A stretch of DNA of 8,239 bases from assembly GCA_964560325.1 (NCBI GenBank), contig CAZLLV010000147.1, forward strand, positions 1 to 8,239, in the 5' to 3' direction. How positions within the stretch are numbered: the stretch's first letter is position 1; each line of letters starts with the position of its first letter. Source of the DNA: CAZLLV01 sp964560325 (GTDB taxonomy: Bacteria; Acidobacteriota; Thermoanaerobaculia; Multivoradales; DATKCC01). The notes below the pieces were generated by a model. It searched no databases, was not told the DNA's origin, and was given only the letters and a program-made list of their open reading frames with translations. The translations under genes were made by a program, and so were the position numbers. Below, in pieces: positions 1-6,700 of this stretch.

Positions 1-1362
1 CTCGACCTCGCCGTCGGTCGCGGTGCCGGCGTAGTCGGCCTGCGACAGGCTGCCGCCCGGCGCCGCGGCGGCGCTCGAGAAGATGCGGAAGCGGGCGTAG
101 AGCTCGTCGGTCTGCCAGTCGAAGCCGCTGCCGACGGTGAGACTGAGGGTGTTGGTGCCGTTCGAGACGTTCCAGGAGAAGAACTCGCCGGCGTCGTCGA
201 AGTCGCCGTCGCCGTTCCAGTCGAACCAGCCGCCGAGCAAGGCGCCGCTCGGGGCGTTCGCCACTTCGACGTCGATCGTCCGGGTCGAGCCGACCGTCCA
301 GTCGCCGGTGACGTTGGCCGTGACGCCGTCCTCTTCGTCGCCGTCGCCGGTGGCGTCGGCGGTCGGCTGGCCGTCCGACTCCGGCTGGAGGGTCGCGCCG
401 AGGTACGGGCCGCTGACCTTCAGGTAGTGGCGTGGGCCGTTGTTGGCGCTGGTGGTGCCGTAGTGGAATCCCAACATCACATCGTCCGGCAGATCACCCC
501 AGTCGGAGAAGATCAGGTCTTGCGGGTCGCCCGGCGGCGGGAACGGGTCGTTCTCCTCGTCGTTCTTGGCCGGCGAGTGGTGCGACACGCCGGTGACGAA
601 GTAGATCGGCTCGTCGCCGCAGCCGGTGCCGCCGGCTCCGAGGTTCACCGACCACTCGTAGACCATCGACCACTCCCACTGGTACCCGCCGCCGCTGAAG
701 GTCGGGTAGCCGGGGACCATCGTCGCATCGTTGGGGGCCGAGGCGACGAACGGGCTCTTCCAGTTCGAGACGTTGTTGCCGTTGGTACCGTCGTAGAGGT
801 CCCAGGCGGGCGAGCCGTTGGCCTGCCAGGTGTTGACGTTGGCGACCCACGAGGTCGAGGCGACGAGGCTCGGCGGCCAGGTTCCGGCGCTCGTGCTGCA
901 CGAGGCGTCCGAGACCCAGTCGCTCGGCGGATTCGAGGCCTGGTTGCACGCGAAGCCCTGCTGCCAGCTCCACGAGTTTGGCGAGTTGGGTGCGCATTGC
1001 AGCGTGAAAGAGGCGAACTCCGAGTCGCTCAGCCGGCCGCAATGGCGCGGTGGGTTCCAGCCCGTGCTCGACGTGTAGGGCCGCGACGAGCTGCACGCCA
1101 TGTCGTTGACGGCGTGGCTCACCACGAGGGCGACGTAGAGCCGGTGGTTCGGCGCGTCGTAGTAGGAGTAGAGGACGCTCCCGTACTCGGATGTCGCGTA
1201 CGGCTGGTAGAGGGCGTCGTCGCCGTCGCCGTAGAACCAGCCGTTGACCGTCGGCTGGGCGCTCGCGGCGCCTGCCGTGACGCACAGCAGGACGGCGAGG
1301 AGCCAGGTGGTGCTCGCCGCGGCTCGTCTCGCGGTGTGCCGGGGTCGGTCCAGGTGGCTCAT
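1..1362 (-). CDS. Secreted GEVED-domain surface protein, C-terminus cut by window edge
   Basis: Translating the minus strand from the ATG at 1362 gives 454 codons with no stop, running off the left edge. Residues 1-35 look like a signal peptide: an Arg-rich start, the hydrophobic stretch TTWLLAVLLCVTAG, and an ASA|QP cleavage site. Residues 36-285 form a Trp/Tyr/Asn-rich extracellular region with six cysteines (90, 108, 123, 139, 155, 248) that I cannot assign to a family. Residues 287-347 carry the SDWGDLPDD...GPRHYL...GATLQPESDG...DEEDGV linker that typically precedes GEVED domains. Residues 360-454 match the GEVED domain itself: GGWFDWNGDGDFDDAGE, a likely calcium-binding Asp-rich loop, then LYARFRIF and the terminal GEVE at the window edge. 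AGGAG lies 6 nt before the start and overlaps the stop of the PqqD-like gene, so the two are very probably co-transcribed. GEVED proteins are usually exported adhesins or matrix proteins; the precise role is unknown. Sorting signals at the C-terminus cannot be seen. Confidence 0.9.
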   Translation of the reverse strand, partial: MSHLDRPRHTARRAAASTTWLLAVLLCVTAGAASAQPTVNGWFYGDGDDALYQPYATSEYGSVLYSYYDAPNHRLYVALVVSHAVNDMACSSSRPYTSSTGWNPPRHCGRLSDSEFASFTLQCAPNSPNSWSWQQGFACNQASNPPSDWVSDASCSTSAGTWPPSLVASTSWVANVNTWQANGSPAWDLYDGTNGNNVSNWKSPFVASAPNDATMVPGYPTFSGGGYQWEWSMVYEWSVNLGAGGTGCGDEPIYFVTGVSHHSPAKNDEENDPFPPPGDPQDLIFSDWGDLPDDVMLGFHYGTTSANNGPRHYLKVSGPYLGATLQPESDGQPTADATGDGDEEDGVTANVTGDWTVGSTRTIDVEVANAPSGALLGGWFDWNGDGDFDDAGEFFSWNVSNGTNTLSLTVGSGFDWQTDELYARFRIFSSAAAAPGGSLSQADYAGTATDGEVE

Positions 1363-1372
1363 CGTGGGCTCC

Positions 1373-1663
1373 TCATCGTCCTTCTCCTCCCTCGGTCCGC
1401 GCTTCGAGCAAGCCCGAATCGACGAGCTGGGAAATCAGCGCGTCGACGTCGCGGCGCAGCACCGCGGGCTCGACCTCGAACTCCCGCTCCAGCACCTCGC
1501 AGGCGCCTTCGACGGAGGGGCTCTCGACCAGCTCCGTCCACATGCGGGTGCCGATCTCGTCGAGACCGAAGTACCGCTCGGTCTCCAGGTTCAGCAAGAT
1601 CGCCTCGCCATCGAGCTCCCGCATCACCACGTGCTCCGGCTTGCGGACGGTTCGGGGGGTCAT
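1373..1663 (-). CDS. PqqD-family peptide-recognition protein (RRE, lasso B1-like)
   Basis: A 96-residue protein with the PqqD/RRE pattern: VVMRELDGEAILLNLETER, then YFGLDEIGTRMWTEL, then a helical half containing VLEREFEVEPAVLRRDVDAL and ISQLVDSGLLEAR. PqqD-like RRE domains bind leader peptides of ribosomal natural-product precursors and hand them to modifying enzymes; stand-alone versions serve as 'B1' in split lasso-peptide systems. That role here rests on the B2 and cyclase genes in the same window. The ATG at 1663 gives the normal family length and has GAGG 4 nt upstream. A GTG at 1699 would add 12 residues but has only a weak ribosome site, so the start is not certain. The gene sits first in a minus-strand unit, 10 nt before the secreted GEVED protein, and behind the tandem repeat array at 1757-1810. 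Other PqqD-like proteins serve radical-SAM enzymes or HPr-kinase-like partners; none is visible here. Confidence 0.88.
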   Translation of the reverse strand: MTPRTVRKPEHVVMRELDGEAILLNLETERYFGLDEIGTRMWTELVESPSVEGACEVLEREFEVEPAVLRRDVDALISQLVDSGLLEARTEGGEGR

Positions 1664-1735
1664 GTCACCTCGCGCACTACCGGAGAGAGAGCGGTCCACT
1701 GACGAGCTCGTAGGATGGAAACCGATCCGGTCGAT

Positions 1736-1756
1736 GGAGAAATTCTCCCTCGCGAG
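1736..1756. repeat. Two adjoining palindromes, GGAGAAATTCTCC and CTCGCGAG
   Basis: GGAGAA-A-TTCTCC (1736-1748) is a perfect inverted repeat around one central base. It is followed directly by the 8-bp palindrome CTCGCGAG (1749-1756), which abuts the first tandem repeat unit. On the minus strand this lies between the repeat array and the PqqD-like gene, where a promoter or early leader would be. It could be a dimeric repressor site or a small RNA hairpin. Short palindromes also arise by chance. Confidence 0.35.
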
Positions 1757-1810
1757 CGTCAGGAGACCGTCAGGAGATCGTCAGGGGGCACCAGGGAGAC
1801 GACAGGAAGA
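1757..1810 (-). promoter_or_regulatory. Tandem 11-bp repeat operator (TCCTGACG core, minus orientation)
   Basis: On the plus strand CGTCAGGAGAC (1757-1767), CGTCAGGAGAT (1768-1778) and CGTCAGGGGGC (1779-1789) follow without a gap. Two weaker units continue the series: CACCAGGGAGA (1789-1799) and CGACAGGAAGA (1800-1810). Read on the minus strand the core is TCCTGACG, directed at the PqqD-like/GEVED unit that starts 93 nt further on. Head-to-tail repeats with an 11-bp period are the classic layout for OmpR/PhoB-type winged-helix response regulators. The same core with the same period recurs at 3532-3550. The site could also influence the glycosyltransferase gene, whose start is 36 nt beyond the array. 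Confidence 0.65.
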
Positions 1811-1846
1811 CGCCGCGGATGAGAGAGTTCCGCTCCGAGGAGCCAC

Positions 1847-3061
1847 GTGCGGAAGACCCGGAAGATACTGATCGTCGCCTCGCGCCACCCCTGGCCTCCG
1901 CGCCGGGGCGACCAGGCGCGGGCGCTCCAGGTGGCGGAGATGCTCGCCCGAGAGCGCGAGGTCACGCTGCTCGTGCCCGGCCGTGGAGCCGGCGGCGGGA
2001 CCGACCCGGGGCCGCCGGGCGGAGCGGAGAGTCTGCCGTTCCGGCTCGCGCTCTATCCGAGCGCCCCGCGCGGCTCGGCTCCGCTCGGCCTGGCGCGCGC
2101 CTTCGTCGAGCGGGCACCGCTCCAGAGCGGTCTCTTCCGCAACCCGGCGCTCGGCGCCGCGCTCGACCGCCTGGTACCGGAGCACGACCTGGTGATCCTC
2201 CAGCTCGTTCGCCTCGCCCCGTACCTCGAGCGGATCGCGGATCGGCCGGTGCTCGTCGACCTGGTCGACAGCCTGGCGCTCTCGACCGCCCGCCGCGCGA
2301 ACCTCGACCGGCCGCTCCTGGGTCCCCTCCTGCGCCACGAGGCCTCTCGCCTCGGCCGCTGGGAGCGGCGGATGGTCCGGGAGACGGCCGGAGCGCTGGT
2401 CGTCTCCGGCCGCGACCGGGATGCGATCGCGGCCGGTCTCGAGCCGGAGGAGGCGGCGCGCCTCCATGTGGTGCCGCTCGCCGTACCGGCGGGTCCGGCA
2501 CAGGGTCCCGGCGGCGCGCTCGCGGGCGGTCCCCCCACCCTCGTCCTGACCGGCAACCTCGGCTACTTCCCGACCCGCGAAGGGCTTGGCTGGTTCCTCG
2601 AGGCGGTCTGGCCGCGGCTCCGGGCGCGCCGGCCCGAGCTGCGCCTGGAGGTCGCCGGCTCGCGCCCCGGCCGTGCCCTCCGCCGCGCCCTCGCCCGGGC
2701 CGGGGCCCGCCTGGCGGAGGCGCCCCCCGACCTCGCGCCGTTCCTCGCCCGGGCGACGGTCGCGATCGCCCCGATGCGCGGCGGCGCCGGGCAGCCGATG
2801 AAGGTGGTCGAGGCGTGGTCCGCCGGCGTTCCGGTGGTGGCGACACCGTGGGCCGCCGCCGGCACCACGGGGATCCCCGGGGAGGATCTGCTGGTGGCGG
2901 ACGATCCCGAAGCGTGGTGCCGTGCGGTCGGCTCCCTCCTGGACGAACCGGAGCGCCGTCGGCGGATCGCCGGCGCGGCCCGCGAGCGGCTGCGGCGGGA
3001 CTACTCGGTCGAGGCGGCGCGCCGCCGGCTGGAAGCGGTGGTGACGGGGGCGGCGCCGTGA
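1847..3061 (+). CDS. GT-B fold (GT4-like) glycosyltransferase
   Basis: A 404-residue protein starting at GTG 1847 with GAGGAG 4 nt upstream. The N-terminal Rossmann half opens with KILIVASRHPWPPRRGDQAR, the Gly-containing loop usual near the acceptor site. The C-terminal half has LTGNLGYFPTREGLGWFLEA (residues 235-254), VWPRLRARRPELRLEVAG, and the nucleotide-sugar-binding signature GAGQPMKVVEAWSAGVPVVA (313-332) with Glu322. Length and motifs match GT4 enzymes. The GNLGYFP...WF block resembles the 'sugar transferase, PEP-CTERM/EpsH1-associated' type, which I recall as TIGR03087; only a profile search could confirm this. No membrane helix is evident, so it probably acts in the cytoplasm. Its last 4 nt overlap the B2 protease gene (GTGA), giving translational coupling. 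It may glycosylate the peptide product or a surface glycan or protein; the sequence does not say which. Confidence 0.9.
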   Translation: MRKTRKILIVASRHPWPPRRGDQARALQVAEMLAREREVTLLVPGRGAGGGTDPGPPGGAESLPFRLALYPSAPRGSAPLGLARAFVERAPLQSGLFRNPALGAALDRLVPEHDLVILQLVRLAPYLERIADRPVLVDLVDSLALSTARRANLDRPLLGPLLRHEASRLGRWERRMVRETAGALVVSGRDRDAIAAGLEPEEAARLHVVPLAVPAGPAQGPGGALAGGPPTLVLTGNLGYFPTREGLGWFLEAVWPRLRARRPELRLEVAGSRPGRALRRALARAGARLAEAPPDLAPFLARATVAIAPMRGGAGQPMKVVEAWSAGVPVVATPWAAAGTTGIPGEDLLVADDPEAWCRAVGSLLDEPERRRRIAGAARERLRRDYSVEAARRRLEAVVTGAAP

Positions 3062-3510
3062 GCCTCGCCGCCGTCCGCAGGAAGCTCTCCCGTTTCCGCG
3101 CTCTCGGCGGCTCCGAACGGCGGCTCCTGGTGCGTGCCGCGCTCTGGCTCCCAGCGGTCGATCTCGGGCTGCGGACGGTCGGCTTCGCGCGCGTCCGCCG
3201 CCGGCTGGAGCGGCCCGGGCGGGAGCCGGCCGACGGACCGGTGACGCCGGAGCGCTGGGCGGAGGCCGAGTCGATCGCCCGCCTGGTGGTCGCCGCGGCG
3301 CGTCATCACCTCTACCCGATGACCTGTCTGCGGCGCGCGCTCGTCCTCGAGCGGCTCCTCGCCGAGCGCGGCATCCCGAGCCGGCTCCGGATCGGCGTCC
3401 GCAAGGACGCGCAGGGATTCCGCGCCCATGCGTGGGTCGAGTGCGACGGCCGAGCGCTGTCGGAGCCGGAAGCGGTCGAGAGCCGCTTCGCCGCGCTCTC
3501 CATTCCCTGA
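3058..3510 (+). CDS. Lasso peptide B2-type transglutaminase-like cysteine protease
   Basis: A 150-residue protein from GTG 3058, whose start overlaps the stop of the glycosyltransferase. The N-terminal third is basic and helical (ERRLLVRAALWLPAVDLGLR, then GFARVRRRL). The core matches the Transglut_core3/B2 family: YPMTCLRRALVLERLLAERG with the predicted nucleophile Cys90, then RIGVRK, then FRAHAWVECDG with His124 and a possible third residue Asp130, and a C-terminal FAALS. In lasso-peptide pathways B2 cleaves the leader from the precursor after a stand-alone RRE (B1) has bound it. Here the matching RRE is the divergent PqqD-like gene. Length (about 140-150 residues) is normal for stand-alone B2. 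Pairing with a glycosyltransferase gene is less usual than pairing with B1. Substrate unknown. Confidence 0.93.
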   Translation: MSLAAVRRKLSRFRALGGSERRLLVRAALWLPAVDLGLRTVGFARVRRRLERPGREPADGPVTPERWAEAESIARLVVAAARHHLYPMTCLRRALVLERLLAERGIPSRLRIGVRKDAQGFRAHAWVECDGRALSEPEAVESRFAALSIP

Positions 3511-3531
3511 TCACGACTTGCGCATTTGAAG

Positions 3532-3550
3532 TCCTGACGCTTTCCTGACG
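3532..3550 (+). promoter_or_regulatory. Tandem 11-bp repeat operator (TCCTGACG x2, plus orientation)
   Basis: TCCTGACG occurs at 3532-3539 and again at 3543-3550, an exact 11-bp period. The core, period and orientation towards the downstream secreted-protein gene match the array at 1757-1789, which points at the other secreted-protein unit. Flanking units at 3521 and 3554 do not match, so only two copies are supported. Likely recognised by the same OmpR/PhoB-type regulator; this is inference from spacing. Confidence 0.65.
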
Positions 3551-3600
3551 GCGTTGGCGCACGGTCGCCGGACTTGCATTGCTGTTGTTTTCTTCGCAGT

Positions 3601-3675
3601 CGATAGCTCCCCGTTCGTGACGCCGGCACGGTCGCCCGTGCGGATCTCGGCGAAGCGGGGAGAGACGGCTGATCG
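3601..3675 (+). ncRNA. Candidate structured 5' leader RNA (no known class recognised)
   Basis: Four nested pairings can be drawn by hand. The outer stem is CGATAG (3601-3606) with CTgATCG (3669-3675, one bulged G). Next is a perfect 7-bp stem, CTCCCCG (3607-3613) with CGGGGAG (3656-3662). Inside it GCCG (3622-3625) pairs with CGGC (3648-3651). The apical stem is GCACGG (3626-3631) with CCGTGC (3636-3641), closed by loop TCGC. It lies after the operator and ends 19 nt before the Shine-Dalgarno sequence, a position suited to translational control. GC-rich sequence forms hairpins easily, and I do not recognise a riboswitch family, including c-di-GMP types, so this stays tentative. Confidence 0.3.
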
Positions 3676-3705
3676 GTTTCGTGGTTCGCCACCCGAGGAG
3701 GCAGG

Positions 3706-6700
3706 ATGGTCCGTCGATCGTTGGGATCGCGGGCGAGCGTCGCGTTCGCCCTGCTGGTTCTCCTGGCCGGAGGCCCGGCTGCCACCGCCGACGACGACAT
3801 CGAGGAGCGGGTCCTCGGCGACATCGATCGTGCCGTCCTCGAGTGGCTGGAGGGGATCGCCCAGGGGCCCGCCAAGCTCGCCGCGAAGCGCTCGGAGCCC
3901 GAGCCGCCCTACCTCCTGCGGCCGCGCGCCGAGCTGATCGACCCGTCCGAGGCGGTCTGCTTTCCCACCTGCACCATCGACGACGCCCGCATGCTCACCG
4001 TCCTCGGGGGCAGCGAGCTCGAGAGCTTCGTCGGCTCGTCCCTCGCCTTCCGGATCTCGGCGCCCGCCGCGGCCACCGTCCTGCGCTGGGGTGTCTTCGA
4101 TGGCGATTCCCAGGGGACCTGGGACTACCCCGCCGATGCCACTTCGCTCCTCCGGTTCGACGTCTACGCCGATCCCGACGGCACGCAGGACCCGGCCGCC
4201 CCGTCCGGCACGCCGGTGCAGACGGTGCTCGGCTCGGCGATGGACGACAACGCCTGGAGCGACTTCGAGATCGTCCTCGCCACCACGCCGCAGGCGCAGT
4301 CGAACGATCCGAACGCCCCCGGCGACTACATCTTCCTGGTCACCGCCGAGCTGACCGGTACCGCCACCGACCGCGACTGGAACAACTTCAAGCTGCGCAG
4401 CGACAGCCGGCTGCGCGTGGTCACCGAGCCGTTCGCCTTCACCGCGCCGCTCTTCGGTGCCGACGAGGGGCCGATCCTCTACCCGAACGGCCCCGGCGAC
4501 CCCGCCACCACCACCTACGACGGCACCTGGAACCTCTACCTCGAGCAGAAGACCGGGGTCTCGTCGATCACCGTCTGGGACGGCGACTTCGACCGCGGGA
4601 GCTGGGACGACTCCGACCTTGACACCGACGATCCGAACACGCCGAACACCGTGCCCGCGTTCGCCGCCGGGACCAACGCGCAGCCCGAGGGGGTGGCCGA
4701 CGGGAGCCAGGCGACCTGCACCACCGAGTCCTCGGCGACCGGCTGCCCGGCCGACGACCGCTCGATCGCCCTCTTCCGGCGCTCGGTCGCGGTCTCCGGC
4801 GGATCGGGAGGCACCGAGCTGACCTCGCCCGGTGGCTCGTCTTTCGTGGTGCCGGCCGGCGTGACCGAGATCACGGTCAAGCTCTGGGGCGGGGCCGGCG
4901 GGGGCGGCGCCGGCGGCGACGGCGAGGACGGCGGGAACGGCGGCGGAGGCGGCTTCGCCCAGTGCACGCTGACGGTGACGCCGGGCGAGTCGCTGAACGT
5001 CCATGTCGGGGGCGGCGGTGAGGGCGGTGGAACCGGATCGAGCGCCGGAGAGGGCGGGGGCGGCGGCGGTCGGTCGGCGGTCCTCCGTGGAGGTACCGCG
5101 CTGTGCGTCGCCGGTGCCGGCGGCGGCGGCGGGGGAGGTGACGACGACAACAACAACGACGGCGGCAACGGTGGCCCGGGCGGCGGGACGACCGGCGGCG
5201 CCGGCGCGAACGCAGGTGATGCCGACGGTGGCCAGGGCGGCACCCAGGCCGCCGGTGGCGCGGGCGGAACCGGGAACCGGCAGAGCGGTCAGAGCGGGAG
5301 CGCCGGGGCCGGTGGGAACGCTGGCAGCGGTGGCGGCGGCACCGGCGGCGTGACGGACGGCGGCGACGGCGGCACACAAGGCCTTCTGATCTACTGCTGC
5401 TGGGGTTTCGACTGGTCCGGGGGGGCGGGCGGTGGCGGAAGCGGCTACTACGGCGGCGGCGGGGGCGGTACCTCGATCTTCTGGGCGGGCAGCACCGGCG
5501 CCGGCGGGGGGGCCGGGTCCTCGTTCGTCTCCGGCAGCGGCACCTCGACCGTGTCCGGAAGCGGCCGGAATCCCGGCAATACCGGCGACGCCGACTACGC
5601 GGCGGGCGTCGGCGTGGGCGGCGATGGTGGGAGCGAGGAACAGGCCGGCGAGGACGGCGGCGACGGCCGCGTCGTCCTCTCCTGGACGGGCCCGGCCTCC
5701 TCGACCGAGCCGGTTCTCTACACGGTGACCGCGCCCGACGGGCAGACGACCACCCGGAGCAACCCCTCCGGCAACCGGGAGTGGGAGCGGCTGGACTTCG
5801 CCTCGACCGACGGCGAGGACTTCCCGCCCGGAGTCTTCCTGGTGACCGCCCGGGGCGTCGACCTCTCGAACCTGAACGCCTGGAAGTTCGAGAACGACGT
5901 CTGCCCGGTCAACGCGGCGGGCGAGCCGGTCTGCTCGCTCTGCCCGCCGACCATCGACTTCGAGACCGACGCCCAGGGTGCGCCGCTCTCCGAAGGCCAA
6001 CGGCTCGACGAGCAGTGGGCGGACTGGGGCATCCACATCACGACCAACAATCCGGCGAGCCCGGCGATGGTCTACGACTCCGCCTGCCCGGGCGGGTGCA
6101 GCGGTCAGGACCCCGACCTCGGGAGCCCGAACGAGTGCTACGGCGGCTCCGGCGTCGCCGGCAACCCGAATCCGAGCGATCCGGGCGGCCCTTGCGGGTC
6201 CGGCGCGACCAACGACGCGGCGCTCGACAACGTGATGATCATCTCGGAGGACAACGACGCGAACGACCCGGACGACGACGCCGGGGGCGGCGAGATCGTC
6301 TGGACCTTCGACTACCCGGTCTACATCGACCACATCGAGCTGCTCGACCTCGAGAGCACCGAGACGGCGCGGGTCTTCTTCTACGATCAGTACGGCGACC
6401 CCCTGGTGTACGACACGGACGACGACCCGGGCCTGCCGCTCTTGGGCGAGGGCGACAACAGCTTCGCCACCGCCGACTCGAAGGTCGGCGGCGTCCGGCG
6501 GCTGGTCTTCGACTTCAGCGGCAGCGGAGCGATCCCGGCGCTCACCTTCTGCCCGGAGAAGGTGATCGACTCGCAGCCCGAGCCGAACGGCGCGATCAGC
6601 GGCTTCGTTTTCCGGGACAGCGACGGCGACGGCGCGTTCGACGGCGAGGTGGGGGAGCTGCCGGTCGCCGGCACCCCGGTCGAGCTGCTGGCGGGCGCCG

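Larger units (their letters stand above)
1664..1846. promoter_or_regulatory. Divergent intergenic region between PqqD-like and glycosyltransferase genes
   Basis: This 183-nt gap must hold the start signals for both divergent units. It contains, from left to right, the palindromes at 1736-1748 and 1749-1756 and the 11-bp tandem repeat array at 1757-1810. I could not pick out convincing -35/-10 hexamers on either strand, which would fit activator-dependent promoters. Short reading frames crossing it do not look coding. Confidence 0.6.
3511..3705 (+). promoter_or_regulatory. 195-nt leader/intergenic region before the large secreted protein
   Basis: Contains the two-unit tandem repeat at 3532-3550 and a nested inverted-repeat structure at 3601-3675. 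The ribosome site GAGGAGG lies at 3695-3701, 4 nt before the ATG at 3706. Its distance from the B2 stop and its own operator suggest that the 3706 gene can be transcribed separately from the glycosyltransferase-B2 pair. I see no Rho-independent terminator after the B2 stop. TTGCAT at 3574-3579 resembles a -35 element but has no good -10 partner at 16-18 bp. Confidence 0.55.

Noticed and set aside
427..1713. 428-codon plus-strand frame opposite the GEVED and PqqD-like genes
   Set aside because: The minus-strand frames have recognisable domains, a signal peptide and spaced ribosome sites; this one is Arg/Ala/Val-rich noise.
1715..1822. 35-codon plus-strand frame starting METDPVDGEILPRE, considered as a precursor peptide
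   Set aside because: It runs through the tandem operator repeats, has no ribosome site, and shows no lasso leader or ring-forming core.
1734..1871. 45-codon plus-strand frame starting MEKFSLASVRR and ending CGRPGRY, considered as a precursor peptide
   Set aside because: No Shine-Dalgarno sequence. It overlaps the operator and the glycosyltransferase start, and its C-terminus lacks Gly1 and an acidic residue at 7-9.
1759..1965. 68-codon minus-strand frame ending VVSLVPPDDLLTVS, considered as a peptide ahead of the PqqD-like gene
   Set aside because: Its start lies inside the glycosyltransferase gene, it has no ribosome site, and its tail is simply the translated operator repeats.
1781..3562. 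593-codon minus-strand frame opposite the glycosyltransferase and B2 genes
   Set aside because: Shadow of two well-supported plus-strand genes, extremely Arg/Gly/Ala-rich.
3574..3605. Sigma70-type promoter with TTGCAT as -35
   Set aside because: No acceptable -10 hexamer at 16-18 bp; the nearest AT-containing stretch is too far away.
3601..3675. Known c-di-GMP (GEMM) riboswitch
   Set aside because: The invariant GACGCAAAGCC-type core and paired receptor loop are absent; only the general stem nesting is similar.
3554..3937. 127-codon TTG-started frame over the leader of the 3706 gene
   Set aside because: Out of frame with the clearly coding secreted protein, Arg/Ser/Pro-rich composition typical of a GC-rich shadow frame, no family features.
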